Translations under genes and position numbers: made by a program
Part shown: piece by piece, positions 22,501-35,429 of the stretch
Layout: each line of letters starts with the position of its first letter
Numbering within the stretch: the first letter of the stretch is position 1
The notes under the pieces: model-generated
Seen by the model: the letters and a program-made list of their open reading frames with translations, nothing else
What the model was told of the DNA's origin: nothing
Database searches by the model: none
From: Caenorhabditis elegans
Taxonomy: Eukaryota > Nematoda > Chromadorea > Rhabditida > Rhabditidae
Assembly (NCBI RefSeq): GCF_000002985.6
Contig: NC_003284.9
Location: 3,038,001-3,102,000 of the forward strand
Reading direction: 5' to 3'
DNA length: 64,000 nt

Positions 22501-25500
22501 CAAATGAAAAATGTTCAAGGAATTGAGAGAAAATAACGCTTTAAAAAAATGAACGTTTACTAGGTTTTAAACAACTGTTTAAAGTGGATTTTTATCGGAG
22601 AGGAGATTATTTAAATGGAACACTTTTTTAAATTCTATATCTTTTTTAAATTCTATCACTTTGAACACTTTTTTAAATTCTATAGTACTTGCTATCAAAA
22701 AGTGGTAGCTACCGTATTTCCTCTGTTAGTCTTTCATGCAAGACTAATTTTCGATTGATCCGTAAGGGTTCAAGACAAGTAGAAGAAATACGGTAATCTG
22801 TGTTCACTAATTTTTGTTATGTAAGTCAAATTAAAATAGTTTGAATATACAGATCAAAATATAAAATTTCAGTAAATTGTGTTTAAAAGTCATAGGAATA
22901 CGAGCTTGCTGAAACGCTCAAAATTTCTTTGATAGTCTAGTTTTCAAAAATTATGGTTGTTGACGTTTGACTGAAGAATTCAGGAAAATCAATAGCCATT
23001 TTGAGTTTTCAATTCCAATTTTATGTAAACAAAATGATTTTTGCGATTTTATAAAACTATGTTTGGCAAGAGTTTCACTTATTTCTTGAATTTTAAAAAT
23101 GTATAATTGTATATGTAGTTGTATATTGTATAGTTAATTGTATAGTTAAACCGCATTGTCAAGTTAAATATTATAATTTCAAAGACCAAAGAGAATTAGA
23201 AAAAAGCGCCATTATGATCATGATTGTGCTTTAGACAAAATTTGATTATAAAAGTGTTTTGTGCAATGAATAAATAGGAAGTTAGTTTTGCAAAAACATT
23301 ATCTTCACTGCAAAAATTAAATTTTCAATTTGAAAACAATATAAATAAAAAAATGCTTAGAAACAACACATCAGTCACATATGAGTTGAGAACTATAAAA
23401 TACGATTAAATATGACTAAACCTTTTGCCTGAACGTTCAAAATTGAATCCAGTGAATTGTCCAAAATTCACAGATAAATCCACGTGTATACTAACACTGT
23501 TAGAAGTTAATTTGTTAATGAATAAATTTAGAAACTATGGTTTCAAAACGAGTTCCAATATATGTTTAATATTTAAGTAATAAGAATTTTGAAATAAATT
23601 TCATGTTTATCAAAGCAGCGTTTTATCTTTCCAACTATCTATATAACTCTTCAAATTTATCCATAACCTGACACTTCCGGCAGTTCCATCAATTGTATTC
23701 GTTAACCTGCCGCTGATCGGTGCAAGCTATAAGTCAACATGTCACATAAAAAGGTGCCTAAAAAGGACACAATTGCCGGGTGGCTTTGATAAACACCGCT
23801 TCACACACTTGAAGGAGTCGTTTACCTGGTCTCAATTGCCATTGTCAAAAAAAAAGAAGCGTCTCTATTGCGCAACAGAACACAATAGAGCAGCCACGTG
23901 TGTGCTGGTCCCACCGGTCTGCGACACCTTTCCGGGAGTGTCCTTTAATCTAATTATTTATGTTGGCAATTGTAATGAGCTGTATGGAAAGGATACGATA
24001 TTATGTAATAGAACCTGCTTACCCGGGAGATTTCAAAGGCGGCTTCTGTCTCCTAAACAAGCTCATATTCATATTGCCAGCTTTTTTCTTGTTACTGGGT
24101 GTCAAGATGTATGTTCACAATTAAGAGTGGGGGAAATGGCAAATGACAATTATCTCTAATGCATTTTCATTTCCACTTCCAATTTTCCTTTTTTTTTCAA
24201 CTTCCCATTTTTCAATTTGTAACTGTATCGTTTTCCAGTCAATCTTCCTGCGCGCCCAATATTTTACGCTACGTTGAGTTGAAAGTGTCTCCGCTTTTTG
24301 CACCTCTTCTAAATATACAAGGACGGAACGATCATCTTGTTTCTCAACATTACCAAGGTAGCAAATATATAAGTAGAAGAAAGAGCTAATGAGAATGATT
24401 TATGTGAACTATCAAATAAAACAACTGCTGGCGGAATGAGGAACGCAATGACTTTGAAACATGTCTATGTACATAGCTGGGCGGTCGAAAATTAGCTGAA
24501 TGTCCTTCCATGCCAATCGGCTTGGAATCGCGAAACAAAAAACCATTTTATTTGTTTTGTAATTGACGGTTAGTATGCAAAATTAATCGACACTTCAGAG
24601 TAGATTTCTCTTCGAAATATAGGAATCGGTGGATGTTAATTACATGGGTTTTGTCACTCCGAATATGGGATTTTAACGCTTTTTGCAGTTTCAAATTATT
24701 TTTGTGTCTGGTTAAGATGTGAAAATGCATTGTTTCAAGGACAGAGCGAAGATTGTTCATAATATCGGCAAGTGGCCTTATTCTGAAACTCTATTGCAAC
24801 ATTACGTGTTTTGGGGGAAAATGAAACTATAAACAGAACTAATTTGAGAAAAGCGACAAAAATATGTATTCATTCAGAAAAAAAGGAAACAGAGTGTTTA
24901 CAACAATGATTGAAATTATTTGAAATTAAATAAAAAACAATCACCGTATTTCTACAGGTTACTGAAATCGTGATTCGTAACAAAAATTTACCGTAACTTC
25001 TATAACTTTTTTTTGCCGAAAAATACGTTGAGTAACCTTTTGTCGATTTTGTGAAAAACAAACCGACTAAGCTTATATATGGAGATTAGTAAGATGGTCT
25101 TTCTGCAAGTAAGTGAAAAACTGTGAAAATGAAACTTTAACATTTCGAGCACCAACCTGAAAATTAGAGTTCGATATCCAGCTTTGGCAGAATAATATTC
25201 CATATTGTTTATTTCCAAGTTTGACAATTCATCAAATGTTTCCCTAGAACCACCGTTTGACAGGTTGCTCCAATTAGCCGCAGTGTGCAGCTATTCCCAA
25301 CCATCTTCCCCCATCTCATTTTCGCCATCATTTTCCCCCGCATCATCTGAGATGTGCAAAATGAAAGGTCAAGTTATAGATTTCGTGTTATTAAATACAA
25401 ATAATTGACTTCTCATGTGGCGTTGGATCTCGAAAATCGAGTGTAATTGTCATGACCATGTTTAGGAGGGCGGTGGTGGTAGCTGCTGCTGCATCATCCT

Positions 25501-25687
25501 TCCCAATGTCAACGCACCCTCTTCTCTCACCCAAATTGCCAGGCCGTCGCCCCGCCCACTCTCGCACATTTAACTTGTCTTATAGTCACCCCTCATCGTC
25601 CGACAATAACCAATCATCGGTGCCTTCAACAGTGTCGCATTCCCGACTTTCGAACGTGCAAAGCATTCGTTTAACACTTTTCTACAG
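21402..25687. other. 4.3-kb intergenic region upstream of rsef-1 and ceh-30
   Basis: A divergent promoter region. It contains an (AT)n tract at about 22470-22498, a GC-richer stretch at 23690-24150 with a CACGTG box near 23895, and a partial dosage-compensation-like motif at 24244-24255. The longest ORF (about 23773-24159) has no ATG, no splice continuation and no domain. The length fits the complex neuronal regulation known for BarH genes. Confidence 0.5.
22468..22498. repeat. (AT)n microsatellite
   Basis: About 15 uninterrupted TA dinucleotides. Confidence 0.95.
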
Positions 25688-25705
25688 TACCACTCACTTC
25701 CCAAA

Positions 25706-27361
<1,656 letters not shown>

Positions 27362-28659
27362 TATTTCTTGTGTTAATTTTTAAAATTTGTATGTAATATT
27401 TTCAATTAAAGTCACAAAAACCGATCTCAATGGGTTAGATAGGGAGAAGACGCTTTCTTTTTTTCACAACATTGCATATGTATCGCTTGTGTTATTTTTA
27501 TTTTGCTTGATTATGTCATTTCCACGTCATTAATAATAATATTATTATTTTATTATGCTGTTCGTGGATGATGACGATTTCCGAAATCTGATAAGAAAAC
27601 TGGAGATGGTGGGGCATTCAAAAATACAATGAACACAAGACGTGCCAGAAGCGCCAGGTGTTGGCGAGTGGCGCAACCGTTCTGATTTTATCGCGACGGA
27701 AGAGGTAAATATGTGAGATAGAATACTTGGCAGGCGTCGTTAACACCTCACCTGTTCGACAAATACCTTTACCTGACAGACGGTTCCTAGCTCACTTTTT
27801 CAAAAAATGTGGAGAAATTAGTAAAACTTATTTCTATGGTGTTCAAATGTCCAAAGATCATGATAAAACCTTTCAAATAGAAATTGGAAATTTTGGTACT
27901 TTTGTGTGAATCGAACTCAGTTTTCACCAGTAACAATAAACATTTCTCGCAATAAAAATTTTCCAAAATTTTTTTTCAAAAATGATATGTAGTAATTTAG
28001 CAAAATTTTGACATTCATAGTAAAGGCACAAATTGTTTTTCTGAGTGGGTCTCGCCACGATCTCAGTTAAAATGCTTGCTACAGGCGCGAATATATACAA
28101 ATTTGTTGTTAACTTGATAATAAAATTAAAGTTTGTGAACTTTTAAATTTTAAAGTGAACCTAGAAAAAATAGTCGATAGTACATATTTTGATGCCTTTC
28201 AAATTAGAAAATTTTCAAGAATTACTATCATGCTACATTTTTCAATTTATAACATTTGACTTAACAATATATAATTGCTCTCTCTAACTCATATTGCTGA
28301 AATGGTATAAATTTTTAAGGATAAAAAATCATAGCAGCTTCCATTCTACAGTTCATTGTTTCAATTTTGTCCCCGGAAGAGCACAAGTGTCGTTCATTAG
28401 TAAGCTTAAGATAATTGGTAATTGGTAGTGTGTTAGGCTAGTGGTATGTTTGTGTAAGCACGCAAGAAGTGTGCATTCTTCCGGTTCAGTGACAACTAAC
28501 AACTAACACGCCTAATTCCATGTAACACGCTCCTCTTCTATTATGTTTCCCCTTTTCGTCGCCCACAAAACCAGGCTCATTTAGTGGAAATCTCGCATTT
28601 GAGAAACTCCAGGCCCTCATCCTGATCATCGTTCTCGTCTTTAGACAAATTGGTCGTGT

Positions 28660-28697
<38 letters not shown>

Positions 28698-30873
28698 ACA
28701 TATACACATTGAAACCCACTTGACATCTAATTCGAGAATAGACAGGGGAGAAAGGAGACGAGTACGGTAATCGTCTACCGCCAATAAATAGGATTTTGAA
28801 GGAACGGTGTCATTAAAGCAATTGGACACCACACCGTGAACGGTAGTGGGGTGAATTGTGAATGAACACATCCAAAAACACAGTTTGCAACCATTCCGAT
28901 GAATTTGGTTCCGTCGATGGGGTCATAAAAATTATAACCTCATAATTAGTATTATTTTAACAACCTCTGGATTAGGTAGAATAAGATAATCTAATGATTG
29001 TTTTACAATCACTTGATCTTCTTCCCATATTTTATGCCACAACGGAGACAATCATGATGTTCTGCGCACCGATCCGTGATCTGATGATGTGGCTCGTCAA
29101 CCACCCCTAATGTATCATTGACTGCTGCTCTCAATAAAAAGATTACAAGGGAATTAGCTCAGGGGGCTGGTGGCAATTGATTCAATTTACACTCAGCACA
29201 CACACACACACTGACAAATACACGTATACACCTGTCGTCTCCTTTGTCCGATGAGCTCCCGGATGAATAAAAAATGAAGATGATGCTAATTTGGGAGAAA
29301 TGTGTATGATATGGGGGAAGGCAAAAGTTTGACACCTTTAATCGGGATCATTGAACAGTTGATCACACTTGCATATAGGACAAATTACAAAATTGTCTAG
29401 TTCTTGATTTTCAGATTTTCGAGTATTTTACCGTATTTCTTCTATTTTGCATCACGATTCTGTGTTTCGGCTGCTCACCAACTGGCAGAATATGTTTTTT
29501 ACGTATCTGATGATTTCCAAAGGAACTAGGATAATACCTTTCAAGGTAAAGTAGTGGGATCCTAAATTGATCAGCGATAAAATTTTGAAATTTTTTTTTT
29601 TTTTTAATTTTTGAAAATTTTTTTTGGCTTTTTTAATTGAATTCTTGCGGAGTCACACATTTTTTTCTAACTCTGCAATTTTACTGTGATTTCAATCAAT
29701 CATTCTGTCACTATCACACAAATTTTTCTAGATATAAATTCTCTGAAAAAGAACAATGGCTAGAAGTGATGCACACTTTCAAAACCGCATTTTAATTTCA
29801 AAGCGGATTTTTCCTAGGAAGACACCGTATGCTTGGAATAAGTTATAGTGGAAAGACGCCGGGTAAAGTTCTCGGGACAAGTTGCGGTATTTATGAGAGG
29901 AAATTGGAAACTAATTAGGACAGAGATGAGTAGTTTCAGATGAATAGCTGATTTTATTGCCATTTCTATAGTTTATTTCTTTTTTAGATGAACTTTTTCC
30001 CCGATGAATTCTTCCCAATTTCCATTCAATAACATTACATGAGTTTACGAGTTCATGTCAAATGGTGAATAAGTTGAGTTACATGAGTTTACAGGAAATG
30101 TTTGACATTCCAATACGAAGACCAGTTCAATAAATCATTCTCGCAACGACCCCTGAAACGATGACATGATTGAACAATAATTCGTTAACAAGTCGACTCA
30201 ATTGCAATAATACACGGCTGCGGTCTCCTTCGACAATTGTCATCTTGCTAAACAATTGAACAAGACGAATGAAAAGAAGGTTGAGGTTTTGACAAACTGT
30301 ACAGGACGCGTCTCTAACCTCCTTTCTCAAATTGGGTGGCATCATTGTTCGAAAAAGGTGTCGCTATAATTGACGAATTATTCGACTCCTAGGCAGACGA
30401 TCTTCAACTGTAAAGGTGTTACGGAAAATCTACTCAGCTATGAAAGTTGGAAGGCCTCCACTTTGACGAGTAACGTAGAGTGTTTGAGGTGGAGAGGAAG
30501 CGGGACGACTTTTTGCTTCCCCCCAAAATTGTCTATTAATGAGAAGGCTAATTGACGCACTTGGTGTGAGGAAATCGCTACCGTAATTTTGTCATTTGGA
30601 ATGATTCGCAATGTTCTGTTACTTGAGCGAAAACACTCCAGCGTCCGTTGACTGTATTGCATTTTATTATTTTATAATAACCAAGACATTGAAAGTGAAA
30701 CATTACAGAAGAAATTAAGAGATCGGATTTTGAGAATGAGGGCAAAATTAAAGTGGCTCAGCAGGAAAAATAGAAGAGAAAAACAATAGAAATTGAGAAT
30801 TTGACATTTTGCGTGATGAAAACCGGATAAATACTCTAAGCGAAAAAAAAACAATCTTCAAGGTGGAAAGGTA
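27362..30873. other. 3.5-kb region between the convergent ceh-30 and ceh-31 3' ends
   Basis: No coding exon is supported. It holds a (CA)n microsatellite near 28663-28696, a shorter CA run near 29199-29210, and a stray copy of the GGGTCTCGCCACGAT word near 28047, also found in the large Helitron. A GGGGTGGTT word lies on the minus strand near 29100. Unusually long for a 3'-3' spacer, so enhancers shared by the paralogues are plausible but unproven. Confidence 0.5.
28663..28696. repeat. (CA)n microsatellite
   Basis: About 16 CA dinucleotides, the last interrupted by CCCACA. Confidence 0.9.
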
Positions 30874-32307
30874 TTATTCATCCTCATCTGATTCTTTTTT
30901 AGAAACAGATGCATTTTTTACAGAATCAGGAGATACTGATGGTGATTCTTTTGGGGAACTGATATCATCTTTTACGTTTTGCGATGCTAGAAATTGCAGT
31001 AGAGAATTTTGAGAGTTGCTAGCAGGAATCATTGAAGAAGTTGGGACGACTAATGAATTGAATACAGGGCGATTATTAGAAGCTCCAAACATTGAAGTGT
31101 TCTGTGATAAGTAGTTTGCCCAATATGGATTTGTTCTTAGAAGTTGTTGAACGGCGGCCATATTTCCAGCATCGTGAAGAAGATCCATACCAACAGAGGC
31201 TTGTCGTTTCCATTTGGTTCTGAAAGTACCGTGAACATTTTTTTTCATTTCAAGCACTTTTTTTCTCAAATTTTTTGCGCCTCCCAGGGTAGCAGCTCCA
31301 ATCTCAAAAATTGGATAATGACAGTGGAGCCGTTTCCCGTGGGGTGGTTGAAAGGAGTGGGGGAGGGCGCGGAAAAAAGATGACACTACTAAATAAAATT
31401 GGTGGGCGCACGCAAAGAAATTGAGGAGGGGTGAGAGCTTTGATTAAGATAAATTTCGATGGGGGTGAAGCTTCTCGCTAATGCACTACAATTAACACAA
31501 AGTGGCGTGTTTAGACTCAATTCTCGCCCAACTGCTGGCGCAAAGAGCCACACGTTGTTGTTTTTCGAGAAAAGAAAAAAAGTTTGCCTAATTAAGGAAT
31601 ATAGCCGACCAACCTTCTATTTTGATACCATGTCTTTACTTGAGTATCTGTTAGCCCCATTCGATGAGCCAGCTCCATCCTATCTTGAACAGACAAGTAC
31701 TTCTGCTTCTCAAAGGTGTTTTCTAGCTCTTGAAGTTGTTTGTCGGTGAAGATAGTTCTCGCCTTCCGAGCCTTTTTTGATCCCACGCATGTCGGACTCT
31801 CGTTCACAGATCTTTCGGTATTCGGGCTCCCAATTCTAGGGGATGATGGCGATTCCGAGGAATTAATGGAGGTAGGAGATGGATCTACAATAACAAATAA
31901 ATAAAGAAAACTGTTTGTATAGGTAAGAGGAGAACAAAGGATCATAATTGGTTGACCTATTACTATTACAGATTACCGTCCATGTGACTACTGGAGCGTT
32001 AATCCGTTAAATATCATTTTTCAGGTTAGTTGTACATTCAACATTCTCATGGAAGTCTATGTAGATTAAAGTGTTAGAGATGGTTGAACGAACATACAAT
32101 AAATGCAATAACTTTAGGAAAATGGTGGCAAAATGGATTACCTGGTTCGTTGGTTGAGTGTGAAGTTGGATCAAGCAGATCAGAAATGCGAAAAGAGCTG
32201 TTTAAGTTTATCTTCGCGCCACCGGAAGAACTCTGAGCAGCAAGTTGGTTGGTGGGGTCTAGAAAGAATGCAGGAATCAGAAACTGACGGAGATCCAACA
32301 TTGACAT
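30874..32307 (-). CDS. ceh-31: CEH-31, BarH-class homeodomain transcription factor
   Basis: Exons 32142-32307, 31614-31884 and 30874-31219 give 260 aa. It is colinear with CEH-30: the same start block ([18 protein letters not shown] against [18 protein letters not shown]), an FIL motif FRISDLL, a nearly identical homeodomain with Tyr49 ([15 protein letters not shown]), the post-homeodomain MDLL...YWANYL block, and an acidic Ser-rich tail ending KKESDEDE. Both introns fall at the same codons and phases as in ceh-30, so the pair arose by an inverted tandem duplication. It likely acts as a neuronal repressor with partly redundant targets. Intron 2 carries a TRA-1-like word. The Helitron lies 2.7 kb upstream. 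The name is by elimination against ceh-30. Confidence 0.9.
31332..31349 (+). promoter_or_regulatory. TRA-1-like word in ceh-31 intron 2
   Basis: GTTTC, four bases, then GGGGTGGTT: the spacing of the TRA-1 consensus TTTTCnnnnTGGGTGGTC is exact, with 4/5 and 7/9 matches. It lies antisense to ceh-31, in the intron homologous to the one carrying the TRA-1 site of ceh-30. Weaker than that site at the core. Confidence 0.4.
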
Positions 32308-34975
32308 TGTTATGATAACCTTATCAGATGATGTAACAATACAATAAGTTTTGTAATAGTCAAATTGAATGACTTTTAGACAGTAGTTTAGTGTGAATGA
32401 GTGGGTTGGAAGGGTCCTGTTGCCTGCAGTCACTAAACGTCGCAAACTCGTTGATTGGTCTAGTCACGCCCATGCGAAGTGGAAGGCGGGGCGTGTCGAA
32501 GAAGGGAATAGAATGGATGACACCACGCGGTTTTGTATTGAGAAGTGTGGTCCGTGCAATCCACCTTTTTGAAGCCAATCAAGTGTGATAATGGGGGACG
32601 ATGAAGCTGAAAACGAGCAGCTTCGAGGAAAAGACGAAAAGCAAAAGTTTCGGAAATGAGGCATTCAGGTGAGAAGAAAACAATTCAGACAAATCCCGAA
32701 ACTGCCGAATGCAAACTATGCACACTAGGCTTTTCCTAAAAGCAGAGTAACAACGCAATGCAACATGATCCAAACGAGCAATGATTTTCAGATAAAAAAG
32801 CACTGAATAGAATTCAATATAACTAGCTATGCTAGTGTAAAACCGCAGAAAAAATCAAAAATAGCATGCTGCTTCGGCGTGCAAAAACTAGCGACTAAAG
32901 CTAAAAATGAGTTTCAGCCCGAATGATGTTTCAGCTTTCTGACTAAAAGATGATGAGGTCTAATAGGTACATTGTGTGTGTTTTAATATTTGATACATCA
33001 CTGATTTGAAATCAGCACAATGGAAAACACTATCTGAAAAGTTCAGTAACAGTGACTACTTTTGATAGTTCATTTTGCATTTAGATTTTCCTGGCTGTGA
33101 TCTTAAACTTGCTTCACACGTACAGTTCAGATTAACTGGTAACATCTTTTGGTACTTGTGTAGTATACCTAACACAAAAACATTTTCCAGTACATTTTCC
33201 ATGCATTTCTTTTGAAACATAATAATTTATTCAAACCATGAAATAGATTTGCATTTTTAGACTTTGAAATACTTTAACCTTAAGCCTATTATCGGCAAAA
33301 AGGGGTTTAATATTTTTGGACCAGGTGTACTAAACTGGTACCTAATTTTTTTAATCCCAGATCCGCAAAAATCAGATTCTCAAAACACTAAAAATTATAA
33401 TAAAATGCTAAGTAAGTAAATTTTTTATTTATTTTGAGCTTTATAGGAACTAAAAAAATGTAAACGTTTTCCGAGCTTTTAATTTCTTGAGCATTTATAC
33501 TTAATTAGAGTTTAAATTTGTATTTTTCGGTAGCCGAGTTTGCAATAGTCTGGGTTCCTCTTTTATAGACTATTATGAGCAAAAAAACTTTGTTTTACAT
33601 ATTGAAATATTTTAAAAATTATAAACTAATATTTATAGTTGTAAAAAATTTTCAGACCCTTTATGTTTGCTTGAAAATTTGTTCAAAAAGTTTTCAATAA
33701 AATATCATGTTGAAACATCGTTATCATTCTGAAAAATATATTTGCAAAGTGAACAATGTCAACAATCGTTATATTTTTCACAACCGATTCATGAACAACG
33801 CGAATCTATTGTTTGTTATCAACGTCTAACAACTTACTAATACTTAATTTCCTGCCGTATTACCTCTCTAGTTTTCCGGCTGTTTATGTTTGGCGGCCAC
33901 CTCCGTAAAACGTTAACTTAAACGTACAAATCTAATTTTATGCTGTCCCATCGTTTTCCCTCTTTCCCACTAACTAATAAGCAATATTTCCGGTCACAAA
34001 CGGTCGATGAGCAACAATAATATCTGCATTCTCTTTGACGGACAGCTGTAGGCCCATTACCGGGGTTTTATGAGGAAAAGAGGAACCGCTATATGGTGAA
34101 CTGTTATTAAGGGTACCGAACACAGTCATCTGGAAAATTTACTAATCGAATACACTACGGGTTTTCATTTTTGTGTTGGAATGACTAATGGGTCAAAAAA
34201 AATTATCAAAAATGTAAACTACAGAGCTTTTTTTCAATTCTAAAAAAATGTATTGTAACAACAACTCAAGATAAGAGTGAGTTCCAGTAGTAAAATCATC
34301 AATTGAACATGTTCCTGAATTTTGACTTCATGTCGGAAGACTTTTAAATTGAAGTGCGCGAAATTGGTAGGAGTCTGCGCTTGTTTGCCGCCCGCTCACC
34401 AAAATACAAGGACAACCCATATACCGGGAGGAATTTGTCGCCTCGCCCGGATATTCGACAGACGTGACAAACGACTGCTTTTCAAACTGCCAATTTCGAT
34501 GTCACACCTGCAGTTTTATAATTCCTTCGGGTGGTCTCTAATCTTGTGCAGCGCCTAATAAGAACATTTTCTTTAACAAGAAATTAAATCGTTTTGAATG
34601 GAGTTATACTTGCTCTGTTAACAGGAAATTTTCAGTTCGGCATTATTTCAGTGATATAATAAATCCACAGAAAACAACGTTTAGAAAGGTTGAATATGAG
34701 TAGCCTGATCATGATTTCAGGTGCCCGTTTCAATTTCAAAAATATTTCTGTTTTCAACTACTGTTTAATGGTCATCTTTTAATAAGATTTTTCAAAATTT
34801 TTTCAATATTTCAAATCTTCGGCAACTCGACAGCTGTTAAAAAAATGAGTAAACTCTGATTTTTACAGAAGTACATGTTTTTGGCAATGAAACACAATTT
34901 TCAAAAAAATCTCCCAACATATTACATCTGAATATTTTTAACTGTCACTCTGAAAATTGGAAATTTTATCAATAA
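32308..34975. other. ceh-31 upstream region
   Basis: No gene seen. Just upstream of ceh-31, GGCGGGGCGTG (about 32486-32496) is an Sp1/KLF-type GC box. Around 33260-33600 is a degenerate repeat with words TTAAGCCTATTAT and TCTTTTATAGACTATTAT that recurs near 19650. Confidence 0.45.
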
Positions 34976-35361
34976 CCAGCCGATAACCGCGCCTCCGGCG
35001 CGGCCAACGACTGGCGGAGTTTAAAATGTATAACAAATAGATGTCCTTTTAATCATTCAAAAATGCCTCATTAAAAAAAGTTGAAACTTCATCGATTAAA
35101 TCGCATTTTCTCCTTCCATGGTATACGATTCAGAAAATTCAAAGAGACAGTTAGAATGTTCTGATTTTTCTACTAACACATTATCATTATCAGGCTTTCG
35201 AAAAAATTCCACAGAGTTACAGTTTTTTTAATAAGTTAATAACTTTCCTTAACTGGAGAAGTCTGAATAATTAACTACTAAGTTCTTTGAATATAGATGT
35301 AACGAAACAAATAAAAACTCCTACAGTTATAGGAGGTTGTAGAGCATTTCAGAACTTTTTT

Positions 35362-35414
35362 GAATTTTCCAGATGATTCTAGAACAGTCTAGAATTTTCT
35401 TGAAACTTCCAGAA
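35362..35414 (+). promoter_or_regulatory. phased heat-shock-element array 1 (11 pentamers)
   Basis: Alternating GAA and TTC triplets recur exactly every 5 bp (GAA, TTC, GAT, TTC, GAA, GTC, GAA, TTC, GAA, TTC, GAA); nine of eleven are perfect. HSF-1 trimers bind three or more alternating nGAAn/nTTCn units, so this is far beyond a minimal site. C. elegans Helitrons have been reported to disperse HSF-1 sites. Confidence 0.8.
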
Positions 35415-35429
35415 GGTGCTGAAACAAAA

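Noticed and set aside
23773-24159. 128-codon open frame upstream of ceh-30
   Set aside because: It begins at TTG, has no ATG nearby, no domain, no splice extension, and lies in a promoter region. Treated as chance.
29149-29200. tRNA-like A-box (TTAGCTCAGGGGG)
   Set aside because: No B-box (GGTTCGANTCC) follows at the right distance and no cloverleaf can be folded.
34322-34558. 78-codon ORF rich in Cys/Arg upstream of ceh-31
   Set aside because: No acceptor or donor continuation and no domain. A CGGGTGGTC word within it is an isolated partial TRA-1 match without the upstream half.
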